NCBI RefSeq assembly: GCF_014645735.1
Contig: NZ_BMMH01000031.1
Span: 1-63,252, forward strand
DNA from: Nocardia jinanensis
Lineage (GTDB): Bacteria; Actinomycetota; Actinomycetes; Mycobacteriales; Mycobacteriaceae
Direction: 5' to 3'
DNA: 63,252 bases
Shown piece after piece: positions 1 through 8,308 of this stretch (position 1 is the first letter of the stretch; each line of letters begins with the position of its first letter). Position numbers and translations under genes: made by a program. The notes beneath the pieces are model-generated. The model was not told the DNA's origin. It did no database searches and was given only the letters and a program-made list of their open reading frames with translations.

Positions 1-343
1 TCCTCAATGGTCGCCGATCTATGGACGGCCGACCGCACGTCGCACGTCACACCTCGCACGCGATCGGTCGCTGCGCTCCTTCGCTCTGTCGCTCCAGAAC
101 CGGGGCGGGCCCTGCCCACGGATGGCGACCATCCGGCGGTAAGTGAAGGGGGCAAGCAAGTCGGAGGTTGGTGGTGTGCCACACCTGAACGGCGAGGCCG
201 AGGGGGCCTCGACCCCGCGACGCCGCAGGCGGCGCCAAAAAACACAGCCGCATCCTTCGGTGATGACCTGTGCGCGCGCGTGCAGTAGCGTCAAAGGGAA
301 TTCAGCCGTCAAGTACGTATTACTCGACCTAGGAGATGACGAC
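1..343. other. Intergenic region with one repeat copy
   Basis: No convincing gene lies upstream of the Q-rich membrane protein. The stretch holds one inverted copy of a dispersed repeat (listed separately). Around 220-255 there is a GC-rich hairpin-like segment followed by an A-run, resembling the sequence that follows the copy near 49.27 kb. A Shine-Dalgarno sequence (aggag, 331-335) sits just before the next gene. Confidence 0.6.
61..141 (-). repeat. Dispersed palindromic repeat, copy 1 (inverted)
   Basis: Read on the minus strand this contains cggatggt, then a GC-rich block with gggcccgccccggttct, then ggagcgac and gcgaaggagcgcagcga. The same order of blocks recurs on the plus strand near 19.2 kb and 49.2 kb. 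This copy appears shorter at the end that would carry the pairing arm agaaccgggg. It is intergenic and codes for no recognisable protein. Its role is unknown. Confidence 0.7.
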
Positions 344-1264
344 ATGTCATACCCGACCGGGGGCTCCGGGTACAACGCACCCGTTCCGCCCTCCGTTCCG
401 CCCAATCCCGGCCAGCAGGCGGCCGGTGGTGCGAGTACCGCTGAGGCCGGCGGGAAAGGACTGCCGTTCTTCCTGACCATCGGTGTCGCCGCGGTCGGCG
501 TGATCGCCTTCCTGCTCGGCTTCCTGTCCTATGTGGGTGCCGATACCGATATGGATCTGCCGTCCTCGGCCGATACCAGCCTGAATCTGTTCGAGTACCA
601 GGAAGCCACGATCGGCGGACTGCTGCTGATCGCCGCGCTGCTCGCGGGGCTTTCGCTGCTGCCGAAGCAGAACTGGGTCGGCGCGGCGGCCGCGGTGGCG
701 GCCGGAACCTTCATCACTATCCTGTTCCAGCTGTTCAGCCTGCCCGAGGGCGCCAAGGCCGAGATCGGGCTCTACCTGATCCTGGTTCTCGCGCTGGTGC
801 AGACGGGTCTGGCAGTGGCGGTCGTACTGTTCGACGCCGGAATCCTGACCCCGCCGGCGGCTCGCCCGGCCGCGTCGTCCGGATTCCCCGGCGGCCAGCA
901 GGGTTACGGTCAGCAGCAGTACCAGGGCCAGCAGGGTTACGGGCAGCAGCAGGGCTACGGCCAGCAGTACAGCAGTGGCCAGCAGCAGCAGCCGGGCTAC
1001 GGTCAGCAGCCGGCCTACGGTCAGCAGCCGGGCTACGGCCAGCAGCAGCAACAGCAGGCCTACGGTCAGCAGCCGCAGCAGTCGCCGTATGCCGGTGGCC
1101 AGCAGCAGGCCTCGCCCTATGGGCAGCAGCCGCAGCAGCAGGCCTACGGTCAGCCGCAGCAGCAGCCGGGTCAGCCGGCGGCCCAGCCGTTCGGTGGCGA
1201 GCAGCCCTCCGATCCGGCCGCCGATGCCACCCGTGCGTTCCGGCAGTCCGACGACCAGAAGTGA
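344..1264 (+). CDS. DUF5336-like four-helix membrane protein with Q/G/Y-rich tail (34-kDa antigen homologue)
   Basis: This 306-residue protein has four predicted membrane helices at about residues 40-65, 89-106, 111-132 and 140-163. They are followed by a tail from about residue 180 built from repeats of the GYGQQ type, with long Gln runs. Length, topology and position directly before a PerM-like gene, purN and purH match the mycobacterial 34-kDa antigen homologue Rv0954, which has been linked to the divisome. ATG 344 is preceded by aggag at 331-335; longer upstream reading frames run into the repeat and are discounted. The tail is low complexity and of a prion-like composition. The molecular function is not known to me. 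Confidence 0.8.
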   Translation: MSYPTGGSGYNAPVPPSVPPNPGQQAAGGASTAEAGGKGLPFFLTIGVAAVGVIAFLLGFLSYVGADTDMDLPSSADTSLNLFEYQEATIGGLLLIAALLAGLSLLPKQNWVGAAAAVAAGTFITILFQLFSLPEGAKAEIGLYLILVLALVQTGLAVAVVLFDAGILTPPAARPAASSGFPGGQQGYGQQQYQGQQGYGQQQGYGQQYSSGQQQQPGYGQQPAYGQQPGYGQQQQQQAYGQQPQQSPYAGGQQQASPYGQQPQQQAYGQPQQQPGQPAAQPFGGEQPSDPAADATRAFRQSDDQK

Positions 1265-1331
1265 TCATCGGCAGCACCCGGCGCGGCGCGCCTGAAGCGT
1301 CCGCGCCGGGGCGGCTGCCACTCTGAAATCC

Positions 1332-2897
1332 ATGAGCTCCCCGCGTACCTCGTCGAACCACTCGCTCCGGGGCGCGCGCAAGAGTTCGGCGCGTTCCGGC
1401 GATGAGCCGGGCTTTCTCTCACTGCCACCCGATCGCGCCAGGGTGCTCCTCTTCGTTGCCTTCCGGCCCGCGGCCTTCGCATTGGCGGCCATCGTCGTCA
1501 CCATGCTGGCGACCCTTTTCACCGCGGGAAGCGATCTCACCGGTCTCAGCGGCGCGGTGGCCGCGGGCTGGCTCGCTGTCCATCAGGTGCCGCTGCTCAT
1601 CGGTACCACCACGGTGGGCCTGCTACCGGTGCTTCCGACGGCGCTGCTGCTGGGGGCGGCGGCCCGGGAAGCGGTCGCCGCCACCGATACCGAACCTACC
1701 CGGGCCGAACTGGGCTGGTTGTGCGGTGCGGCCGTGGGCGGTCCGCTGCTGATCACGGCGGTATGCCTGGCGGTCACCGAGGACGCGTCGGGATCTATTG
1801 CCCTGCAACGTCCCAACCCGCTGACCGCCTTCGGTTGGGTACTGCTCCTACAGCTGACGGCTGTCCTGTGCGGGATCGCCTTCCGTTGCCGGGAAAGGAT
1901 ATTCGAGGGTCTGCCCTACGACGTGATCGCCGCCGCGTACGTGGCGAGCCGGGCGGTGCTGCGATTGCTCGCCGCCGCGGCGATCCTGCTGGTACTGGCT
2001 CTCTTGGTGAGCTGGTCGCGGGTCGGTGAGACCTATGGCTCCACAGACGGGTTCGTGGACGTGCTGGGACTCACCCTGCTTTCGCTGCTGTACCTGCCCA
2101 ACGCGGTGGTGGCCGGTGTGGGAATGCTGGTGGGCCCGGGAGTTCAGTTCGGTGATGCGTCGATCGGGGTGTTCACGGTAGTCGGCGGACCGATTCCGGC
2201 GGTCCCGGTTCTGGCCGCGGTGCCGACGGGGCCGGCGGTACTCTGGTGGGCCGTTCTACTGCTGGTCCCGGCCGCCGTGGGTGTGTACGGGGGCGTGGAA
2301 TCGGCCCGCGTGAGCTACGACCGTCCCGGTGCCCCCTGGGCTCTGCTCGCCGCCGCGGGGCTCGGGAGCGCGGCTCTCACCGCCCTGGCCGCGTTGTCCG
2401 GGGGCGAGCTCGGTAACTTCGGCCGGCTGGGCGTCGAACTGCCCGTGTTCGCTCTCGCGGTGTTCGCCTGGCTGGCGATCCCCGGCTACGCGGGCCTGCT
2501 GTTCGCGCGGACATTCGTGGTCTCGTTCCCCACACCGCTGATGCGCCATCCCGACGCGCTCTTCGACCCCGACGAGGCCGACTACGACGAGGAGTACTAC
2601 GCGGACCGGGCCGATACCGTCCGCGCCCCGGCGGACCGTGCGCTTCCGTTCGGGCGGCTCCCGGAGCTCCCGGGTGATACCGCGGCCGACCCGGCCGACC
2701 GCTACGCCGGTCTGCTCGACCACCCGCATGCCGAGCCGCCCGGCCCGGAGCGTCCGCTGGAAGCCGAGGTGATCGAGGAACAGCCGCGCCGATCGGACAG
2801 CGGCCCCCTCGCCGCCGCGGATTCGACGCCGGAGATCGTGGACGTCGAAGTGGTCGAACAGGACGTGCCCGACGGCGATACCGGGGACGGCCGCTAG
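1332..2897 (+). CDS. perM: PerM-like cell-division membrane protein (DUF6350)
   Basis: A 521-residue polytopic membrane protein. Hydrophobic helices fill about residues 40-400, for example AFALAAIVVTMLATLF and GMLVGPGVQF. A hydrophilic tail rich in Asp and Glu covers roughly the last 110 residues. Position between the 34-kDa-antigen-like gene and purN-purH is the same as Rv0955 (PerM) in M. tuberculosis, which is needed for division under stress and persistence. The assignment rests on this synteny and topology, since the family has no obvious catalytic motif. The start is ATG 1332; no strong Shine-Dalgarno sequence is visible. Confidence 0.75.
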   Translation: MSSPRTSSNHSLRGARKSSARSGDEPGFLSLPPDRARVLLFVAFRPAAFALAAIVVTMLATLFTAGSDLTGLSGAVAAGWLAVHQVPLLIGTTTVGLLPVLPTALLLGAAAREAVAATDTEPTRAELGWLCGAAVGGPLLITAVCLAVTEDASGSIALQRPNPLTAFGWVLLLQLTAVLCGIAFRCRERIFEGLPYDVIAAAYVASRAVLRLLAAAAILLVLALLVSWSRVGETYGSTDGFVDVLGLTLLSLLYLPNAVVAGVGMLVGPGVQFGDASIGVFTVVGGPIPAVPVLAAVPTGPAVLWWAVLLLVPAAVGVYGGVESARVSYDRPGAPWALLAAAGLGSAALTALAALSGGELGNFGRLGVELPVFALAVFAWLAIPGYAGLLFARTFVVSFPTPLMRHPDALFDPDEADYDEEYYADRADTVRAPADRALPFGRLPELPGDTAADPADRYAGLLDHPHAEPPGPERPLEAEVIEEQPRRSDSGPLAAADSTPEIVDVEVVEQDVPDGDTGDGR

Positions 2898-2953
2898 GTA
2901 ATCCCCCGGCCGGGCGCCCGCTGGGGGAGCTGGAGGGCCGCCGGAGCGCGTCT

Positions 2954-2960
2954 ACTAGGC
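2954..2960 (+). promoter_or_regulatory. Possible -10 element (ctaggct) upstream of purN
   Basis: The sequence actaggct ends the gap after the PerM-like gene. Similar TAGGCT or TAGGTT hexamers precede ksgA, ispE, the ABC-F gene and the SDR gene in this window, which suggests a recurrent sigma-A -10 element. Transcription would start near 2967, about 70 bases before purN. Confidence 0.35.
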
Positions 2961-3037
2961 TCTATCCGTGCCGCGGGTTCGTCCCCGCCGGCGGGTGAGC
3001 CCCGCCCGCCGTTCCTTCGAACTCCAGGAGTAGAGCC

Positions 3038-3685
3038 CTGACCGCCCCGGAACCCACCGATTCCACCCCGGCCGGACTGGTCGTACTCGCCTCGGGGACC
3101 GGCTCGCTGCTGCGCGCGCTGATCGAGGCCGCGGCGGACCCCGCGTATCCGGCCCGGATCCGTGCGGTGGGTGTGGACCGGGAGTGTGCCGCTGTCGAGT
3201 ACGCCGAAGCGGCGGGCATCCCCACCTTCCGTGCCGCGATCGGTGATCACGCCGACCGCGCCGCCTGGGATAGCGCGCTCACCGAGGCAGTGGCCGGGTA
3301 CTCGCCCGATCTGGTGGTCTGCGCTGGATTCATGAAGTTGCTGGGGCCGGAGTTCCTGGATCGTTTCGGCGGCCGGATCATCAACACCCATCCCGCCCTG
3401 CTGCCCGCGTTCCCCGGTGCGCACGGGGTGCGGGACGCGCTGGCCTACGGGGTCCGGGTCACCGGGACCACGGTGCATCTGGTCGATTCCGGTGTGGACA
3501 CCGGACCGATCCTGGCCCAGGAAGCCGTCCGGGTCGATCCGGCGGACGACGAGGCAGACCTGCACGAGCGCATCAAAGTCGTGGAGCGACGGTTACTGGT
3601 CGAGGTTGTCGCGGCCGTCGCGACCCGCGGAATTGTCTCCGATGGACGAAAGGCAGTTATCCCTGATGAGCGAGTTCTCCGGTGA
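3038..3685 (+). CDS. purN: Phosphoribosylglycinamide formyltransferase
   Basis: PurN transfers a formyl group from 10-formyl-THF to GAR, the third step of purine synthesis. The 215-residue product shows the substrate loop VVLASGTGSLLRALIEA near the start, the formyl-binding motif NTHPALLPAFPG at about residue 112 and GVDTGPILAQ near 150. The first ATG in frame (3167) would remove the essential N-terminal glycine loop, so translation must begin earlier. The only sensible choice is CTG 3038, seven bases after an aggag at 3026-3030; no in-frame ATG, GTG or TTG lies between 3038 and that loop. The stop overlaps the purH GTG by four bases, giving translational coupling. Confidence 0.93.
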   Translation: MTAPEPTDSTPAGLVVLASGTGSLLRALIEAAADPAYPARIRAVGVDRECAAVEYAEAAGIPTFRAAIGDHADRAAWDSALTEAVAGYSPDLVVCAGFMKLLGPEFLDRFGGRIINTHPALLPAFPGAHGVRDALAYGVRVTGTTVHLVDSGVDTGPILAQEAVRVDPADDEADLHERIKVVERRLLVEVVAAVATRGIVSDGRKAVIPDERVLR

Positions 3686-5244
3686 GTGAACGTACGCCGA
3701 TCCGCCGGGCGCTGGTGAGCGTCTACGACAAGACCGGGCTCGTGGAGTTGGCGACCGCCCTGCACGGGGCCGGAGTGGAACTGGTATCCACCGGGTCCAC
3801 GGCGGCACGGATCGCGGACGCCGGTGTGCCCGTGACCAAGGTCGAGGACTTGACCGGTTTCCCGGAAACTCTGGACGGCCGGGTCAAGACGCTGCATCCG
3901 CGGGTACACGCGGGCATCCTGGCCGATACCCGCAAGGCCGAACATCTCGCTCAGCTCACCGAACTGGGTATCGAGGCCTTCCAGCTGGTGGTGGTCAACC
4001 TCTACCCGTTCAGTGAGACCGTCGCCAGTGGTGCGAGCCCGGACGAGTGCGTCGAGCAGATCGATATCGGCGGACCGTCGATGGTGCGCGCCGCGGCCAA
4101 GAATCATCCGTCGGTGGCCGTGGTGGTGAACACCGGTGACTACGACGACGTGCGCAAGGCCGTGTCCGACGGCGGTTTCACGCTGTCGGAGCGTATCGCG
4201 CTGGCCGCCAAGGCCTTCCAGCACACCGCGAGCTATGACGTGGCGGTGGCGAATTGGATGTCGTCGGCGCTGGTCGAGAAAACCTCCGACGACGCGGAGT
4301 TCCCGTCCTGGGTCGGGGCGGTCTGGGATCGTTCGGCCGTGCTGCGCTACGGCGAGAATCCGCATCAGCGGGCCGCTCTGTACACCGACGGGGACGGCGG
4401 TCGCGGCCTGGCGCGGGCGCAACAGTTGCACGGCAAGGAGATGTCGTACAACAACTACACCGATGCCGATGCCGCCCACCGCGCCGCCTATGACCACGCG
4501 GCTCCCGCGGTCGCGATCATCAAGCACGCCAACCCCTGCGGTATCGCCACGGGCGAGGATATCGCCGAGGCGCATCGCAAGGCGCACGCCTGCGACCCGG
4601 TGAGCGCCTACGGCGGCGTCATCGCGACCAACCGCGAGGTCTCGGTGGCGATGGCCCAGCAGGTGGCCGAGATCTTCACCGAGGTGATCGTGGCGCCCGC
4701 CTACGCCGACGGTGCCGTGGAGGTGCTGCAGCGCAAGAAGAACATCCGGATCCTGATCGCCGAAGCGCCCGCGCCGACGGGTGCCGAGCACCGTCCGGTG
4801 AGTGGCGGGCTGCTGGTGCAGGAGCGCGATGTGATCGACGCCGACGGTGACGATCCGGCGAACTGGACGCTCGCGGTCGGTGAACCCGCGGACGCGGCGA
4901 CACTCGCCGACCTCGAATTCGCCTGGCGCGCCTGCCGGGCCGTGAAATCCAACGCCATTCTGCTGGCGCAGGACGGCGCCTCGGTGGGTGTCGGTATGGG
5001 CCAGGTCAACCGGGTCGACTCGGTGCGGCTCGCCGTGCAGCGGGCCGGTGATCGTGCGGCGGGTTCGGTCGCGGCCTCGGACGCGTACTTCCCGTTCCCG
5101 GACGGCCCGCAGCTGCTCCTGGACGCGGGTATCCGGGCGATCGTCCAGCCGGGTGGCTCGGTGCGCGATCAGGACACCATCGACGCGGCGCGCGCGGCCG
5201 GGGTGACCATGTACTTCACCGGGTCCCGGCACTTCGCCCACTGA
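3682..5244 (+). CDS. purH: Bifunctional AICAR formyltransferase / IMP cyclohydrolase
   Basis: PurH carries out the last two steps of IMP synthesis. The 520-residue protein has the N-terminal MGS-like cyclohydrolase domain (about residues 1-150, starting RRALVSVYDKTG, with KTLHPRVHAGIL) and the C-terminal AICAR transformylase domain with YGENPHQ near 228 and the catalytic KHANPCG near 280. Length is normal for the family. The start is GTG 3682, overlapping the purN stop by four bases. A strong hairpin follows the stop, which suggests the operon ends here. Confidence 0.97.
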   Translation: MSERTPIRRALVSVYDKTGLVELATALHGAGVELVSTGSTAARIADAGVPVTKVEDLTGFPETLDGRVKTLHPRVHAGILADTRKAEHLAQLTELGIEAFQLVVVNLYPFSETVASGASPDECVEQIDIGGPSMVRAAAKNHPSVAVVVNTGDYDDVRKAVSDGGFTLSERIALAAKAFQHTASYDVAVANWMSSALVEKTSDDAEFPSWVGAVWDRSAVLRYGENPHQRAALYTDGDGGRGLARAQQLHGKEMSYNNYTDADAAHRAAYDHAAPAVAIIKHANPCGIATGEDIAEAHRKAHACDPVSAYGGVIATNREVSVAMAQQVAEIFTEVIVAPAYADGAVEVLQRKKNIRILIAEAPAPTGAEHRPVSGGLLVQERDVIDADGDDPANWTLAVGEPADAATLADLEFAWRACRAVKSNAILLAQDGASVGVGMGQVNRVDSVRLAVQRAGDRAAGSVAASDAYFPFPDGPQLLLDAGIRAIVQPGGSVRDQDTIDAARAAGVTMYFTGSRHFAH

Positions 5245-5263
5245 ATCGGCAGACGCGGCAAAC

Positions 5264-5307
5264 GCCGTATGGCCCCTCGATCGCTGTGAAACGAGGGGCC
5301 ATACGGC
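5264..5307 (+). terminator. Hairpin after purH
   Basis: gccgtatggcccctcg and cgaggggccatacggc form a perfect 16-bp stem with a 12-base loop. No T-run follows. It lies 20 bases after purH and faces three leftward genes, so it may stop transcription from both sides. Confidence 0.75.
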
Positions 5308-5451
5308 GCGCGGGCCGGCTACTCCGAAGAACTCTCATCCGCGAACCGCCGCGGCGACCGGAACTCACACACCGGCACCGTCGAGAAACCGGCAGCACGT
5401 GGGTAGACAAGAATTCTGGTGCCCTGGTGCGTGCGGTTCATCAAAGAGGCC

Positions 5452-5727
5452 TCAGCACAAAACGGGGCAAGGTCTGGGATCACCGAAAATGATGCCGAGG
5501 AGGGCGATCAAGCTGCCGGCCGCCTCGGCCGAACCGCTGGAGATCGGGCCGCCCAGTGAAGATCCACTGGGTTGGTGGCCGACACCGGACCCGGTGGAAG
5601 CATCCTGAACTGTGTGCGGTGTGGTGGTGTCGAGCGGTAGTCCGCTCGCGGTCGCGGTCCCGGCAGCGGTCACCGAACCGGCCGCTATCGCCAGCGCGGC
5701 AATACTTCCGACCAAAGCTTTCTGCAT
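5452..5727 (-). CDS. Small exported protein with C-terminal CxxxC tail (family member 1)
   Basis: This 91-residue protein has a typical signal peptide (MQKALVGSIAALAIAAGSVTA, cleavage expected near ATASG). A short proline- and serine-rich mature part begins with GLPLDTTTP and ends PRPCPVLC. ATG 5727 is preceded by aaggaa at a normal distance; ATG 5733 sits too close to it. The next two leftward genes have the same plan: signal peptide, then G-(L/I)-P-L-(D/E), then two cysteines at the very end. I do not recognise the family. Export across the inner membrane is inferred from the signal peptide, and the cysteine pair could form a disulfide. Confidence 0.7.
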   Translation of the reverse strand: MQKALVGSIAALAIAAGSVTAAGTATASGLPLDTTTPHTVQDASTGSGVGHQPSGSSLGGPISSGSAEAAGSLIALLGIIFGDPRPCPVLC

Positions 5728-5801
5728 ATTCATGTTCCTTTCTGCGGTTGTGAGCACAACCGGCGGACGTAAGAGACGAGAGGCGCTCCGGGGCGCCGGT
5801 G

Positions 5802-6044
5802 TCAGTCGAGCGTCGGCGGAATGCACAACGGAATCGGCATACACGGATCGGGTGTGCCGGACAGGGTGAAGGTCAACGCGGCGAGCGCTTCTGCTGATCC
5901 GGTACCGGCGCCCGGTGCCCGCACCGGGGCGGCGCCGCTGGTGAGTGGTTCCAGTGGTATCCCGGTCCCGGCTGTGGCGTTGCCCGTCACCGAGCCGAGA
6001 ATCAACGCTGTCGCTGCCGAAGCGGTGACGAGTGCACGTCGCAT
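5802..6044 (-). CDS. Small exported protein with C-terminal CxxxxxC tail (family member 2)
   Basis: An 80-residue protein with signal peptide MRRALVTASAATALILGSVT. The mature part starts GIPLEPLTSG and ends with DPCMPIPLCIPP. ATG 6044 is preceded by aaagga about ten bases upstream. The GIPLEP segment aligns with GLPLDT and GLPLEP of its neighbours, and DPC-x5-C resembles PRPC-x3-C of member 1, so the genes look like diverged tandem duplicates. Function unknown. Confidence 0.7.
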   Translation of the reverse strand: MRRALVTASAATALILGSVTGNATAGTGIPLEPLTSGAAPVRAPGAGTGSAEALAALTFTLSGTPDPCMPIPLCIPPTLD

Positions 6045-6288
6045 ATCGGTGGGTCCTTTACTCGCCGGCCGCTGTGGCGACCGGAACAACTCCTATCGGC
6101 ACTGTAGAAAGCCACGGTGGGCGTGGGTAGCCCACAATTGTTGTGGGCTCCTGCGTTCCGATATCCGTTCGGCCGGACCCGGCGCGCTGCGGACTGTCGG
6201 GTCGCCATGAGATGTGCCGGTGTCCGATGCGCCTGCTGCGAATCGGGTATCGGCTATCACGCGTTCCGGCGAACCGGTCGGTGCGGCG

Positions 6289-6522
6289 TCACATGCATCT
6301 CGGGGTAGCCCCGCAAGACGAGAAGGTCGCCAGTTCGACGAGGGCCGATCCGCTGAACAACCCCCCGGCGACCTCGCCGCGCGCCGTCTCGGGGCCGGAT
6401 ACCGGAGCGGGAGCGGCCGGTTCGAGTGGCAGTCCCGATTCGGCCGCCGCAGCACCGGCTCCGGCGAACGAGCCGATCGCTATCGCCGTGGCTATCGCTG
6501 CGAAACCGAGTTTCTTGCGCAT
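6289..6522 (-). CDS. Small exported protein with C-terminal cysteine pair (family member 3)
   Basis: A 77-residue protein with signal peptide MRKKLGFAAIATAIAIGSF and mature part starting GLPLEPAAPAP, ending SSCGATPRCM. ATG 6522 has gaaggga upstream. It has the same architecture as the two genes to its left, and all three lie on the minus strand with gaps of 75 and 245 bases. No enzyme motif is visible. A longer reading frame extends upstream but lacks a signal and overlaps the preceding lipoprotein gene in another frame. Confidence 0.7.
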   Translation of the reverse strand: MRKKLGFAAIATAIAIGSFAGAGAAAAESGLPLEPAAPAPVSGPETARGEVAGGLFSGSALVELATFSSCGATPRCM

Positions 6523-6677
6523 TCCGTGTTCCCTTCGAAGGCTGTGTACGACCATCGCATCGCACGGAAGGATTCTGCGGCCGGACCCATCCGCCGGACA
6601 GCCACGACTTGTGGTGCCGGTATTTCTCGGGTCACGAATAGTGGTGCGCCACAGGACGCTCGACCGATTCGCGTCGC

Positions 6678-7148
6678 TCAGACTGCGCTGAGTACCGTGC
6701 GATCGCCGAGCGGACCGGACAGCTGGATCTCCAGGGTGCCGAAAACCGCCATCATCACGCACATCTTGTCGGTGGCGTCGGCGCGAGTGCCCTGCCGGAG
6801 CGCCACGGTTACCGAGCCGGCGTCCTCGCTGACCGTGGCGTCCACCCCGTAGCATTCGGGCACGCCGGATTCGAAGTGGACGGCGATCCGATCCGCGGCC
6901 ACCCGGGTCCACGAGGTGAACGGTAGAGGATGGGCACCCACGAGGGTGGGGTCGGCGGTGAACATCTGCCCGGGATCGGCACCGGGGGCTTCGGTGGGGG
7001 CGGCGGGTTCGGTGCTCGGCGCGGGCACCGAAGTCACAGTGGGCGAAGGGCTTGCTTTCGAGGCAGCCGTCTCGTCGTTACCGCACGCGGTGGCCGCGAG
7101 GACGGCGCCGAGAGCCAGAATTACCGTGAATCCCCGCAGTGTGACCAT
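6678..7148 (-). CDS. Secreted lipoprotein of unknown function
   Basis: A 156-residue protein with a lipoprotein signal peptide (TLRGFTVILALGAVLAATAC). The lipobox LAATAC places the acylated Cys near residue 22. A Ser/Pro/Thr linker covers about residues 27-60, followed by a small beta-rich domain with SGVPECYGVDATV and MCVMMAVFGTLEIQL. Such lipoproteins are common in actinomycetes and no activity is assigned. The start is ATG 7148; no good Shine-Dalgarno sequence is visible, and an in-frame upstream start would add 14 residues before the signal peptide. Confidence 0.75.
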   Translation of the reverse strand: MVTLRGFTVILALGAVLAATACGNDETAASKASPSPTVTSVPAPSTEPAAPTEAPGADPGQMFTADPTLVGAHPLPFTSWTRVAADRIAVHFESGVPECYGVDATVSEDAGSVTVALRQGTRADATDKMCVMMAVFGTLEIQLSGPLGDRTVLSAV

Positions 7149-7274
7149 GGGCACCACTGTAGTGGGCCCGGATCGGATGGCCGCTGCCACGAGCGGGGGC
7201 GGTCGCGCCCGGCGCAGTCGAACGCCCGGACCGCGATCCGCGGTGCCGGGCGTGGGGGAGGAGATGCGATCGGT

Positions 7275-7529
7275 TCAGCGGCTGGTGAAGGGCAGCAGCG
7301 CCATTTCACGCGCGTTCTTCACCGCGACCGCGACCTGGCGCTGCTGCTGCGGGGTCAGGCCGGTGACCCGGCGGCTGCGGATCTTGCCGCGATCGGAGAT
7401 GAAGGTGCGCAGCAGGTTCACATCTTTGTAGTCGACGGTCTCGATACCCGCGGCGATGAGCGGGTTCTTCTTGGGCCGGCGGGCCTGTTCGGCGCGGACC
7501 TTCTTCGACGGGCCTCGTTTGATTGCCAT
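7275..7529 (-). CDS. rpsR2: 30S ribosomal protein S18, zinc-independent paralogue
   Basis: An 84-residue S18 protein (IDYKD-like VDYKDVNLLRTFISDRGKI, then RRVTGLTPQQQRQVAVAVKNAREMALLPF). It has no cysteines, so it is the C-minus form used when zinc is scarce. It is the last gene of a leftward run rpmB-rpmG-rpsN-rpsR, the order of the Zur-controlled alternative ribosome operon of mycobacteria. ATG 7529 is preceded by taggagccgg. Incorporation of such paralogues frees zinc from ribosomes, as shown in related actinobacteria. Confidence 0.95.
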   Translation of the reverse strand: MAIKRGPSKKVRAEQARRPKKNPLIAAGIETVDYKDVNLLRTFISDRGKIRSRRVTGLTPQQQRQVAVAVKNAREMALLPFTSR

Positions 7530-7562
7530 GTGACCGGCTCCTAACTCACGAGATCGGTGGGG

Positions 7563-7868
7563 TTACCAGCTCGATTTGTGCACACCGGGCAGCTCTCCTC
7601 GATGCGCCATCGCACGAACACGCACACGCGAAAGGCCGAACTTCCGGAGATATCCGCGCGGTCGCCCGTCAGCGGTGTCCCGATTGCGCAATCGTACCGG
7701 ACTGGCGTCCCGGGGCAGTCGGCGCAGGGCGGCCTGCGCGGCCAGGCGCTCGTCCTTCGGGGGGCTGGGTTTCCGGATCGTCTCTTTGAGTTCGGCCCGT
7801 CGTTCGGCGTACCGGGCGACGATCACCCGGCGCTGCTCATTCCGGGCGATCTTGGATTTCTTGGCCAT
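7563..7868 (-). CDS. rpsN2: 30S ribosomal protein S14, zinc-independent paralogue
   Basis: A 101-residue S14 of the long type (MAKKSKIARNEQR, then RDASPVRLRNRD, then GRPRGYLRKFGLSR). The CxxC zinc motifs of the short S14 type are absent, and there is no cysteine at all. Its ATG shares one base with the stop of the upstream L33 gene (TGATG), so the two are translationally coupled. It belongs to the Zur-type alternative ribosomal set of this operon. Confidence 0.95.
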   Translation of the reverse strand: MAKKSKIARNEQRRVIVARYAERRAELKETIRKPSPPKDERLAAQAALRRLPRDASPVRLRNRDTADGRPRGYLRKFGLSRVRVRAMAHRGELPGVHKSSW

Positions 7869-8038
7869 CAGCGCTCCTCCCGGAACTCGACGTGGCGACG
7901 GACTACAGGGTCGTATTTCCGCAGGACCATGCGGTCGGGGTCGTTACGGCGGTTCTTGCGGGTGACGTAGGTGTATCCGGTGCCCGCGGTCGAGCGGAGT
8001 TTGATCACCGGGCGAATATCGGTCGATTTCGATGCCAT
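7868..8038 (-). CDS. rpmG2: 50S ribosomal protein L33, zinc-independent paralogue
   Basis: A 56-residue L33 protein (MASKSTDIRPVIKLRSTAG, then GYTYVTRKNRRNDPDR and LRKYDPVVRRHVEFRE). No cysteines, so it cannot hold zinc. It lies seven bases after the L28 gene and overlaps the S14 start by one base. It is too short for many ORF callers but is plainly genuine. Confidence 0.95.
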   Translation of the reverse strand: MASKSTDIRPVIKLRSTAGTGYTYVTRKNRRNDPDRMVLRKYDPVVRRHVEFREER

Positions 8039-8045
8039 CGGCCGC

Positions 8046-8282
8046 TCAGATCCGCATCCCGCGGGCCCGGAGCCGGGCCACTACGGCCTCGATCCCGTCC
8101 CGGTCGATGGTCTTGATGCCCTTGGCGGAGACGTCGAGGGTTATCCGGCGGCCTTCGCTGGGCAGGTAATAGGTCTTGCGCTGGATGTTCGGGTTCCAGC
8201 GCCGGTTGGTGCGTGTGTGCGAATGCGAAACGGCCTTGCCGAATCCAGGTCTGCGACCGGTGACCTGACAGTGCGCCGACAT
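8046..8282 (-). CDS. rpmB2: 50S ribosomal protein L28, zinc-independent paralogue
   Basis: A 78-residue L28 protein (MSAHCQVTGRRPGFGKAVSH, SHTRTNRRWNPNIQ, SAKGIKTIDRDG). Only one cysteine remains of the family's zinc-binding set. It is the first gene of the leftward operon; aaggag lies just upstream of ATG 8282. The promoter region shared with the divergent CobW-like gene carries two Zur-box-like sequences, so induction under zinc limitation is the likely regulation. Confidence 0.94.
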   Translation of the reverse strand: MSAHCQVTGRRPGFGKAVSHSHTRTNRRWNPNIQRKTYYLPSEGRRITLDVSAKGIKTIDRDGIEAVVARLRARGMRI

Positions 8283-8308
8283 ACGGCTCCTTCCGACGGG
8301 GTAACGAT

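Noticed and set aside
3445..5241. A 598-codon open frame on the minus strand opposite purH
   Set aside because: It lies fully antisense to purH, is rich in His/Arg/Gly of the kind produced by reading GC-rich codons backwards, and shows no family motif.
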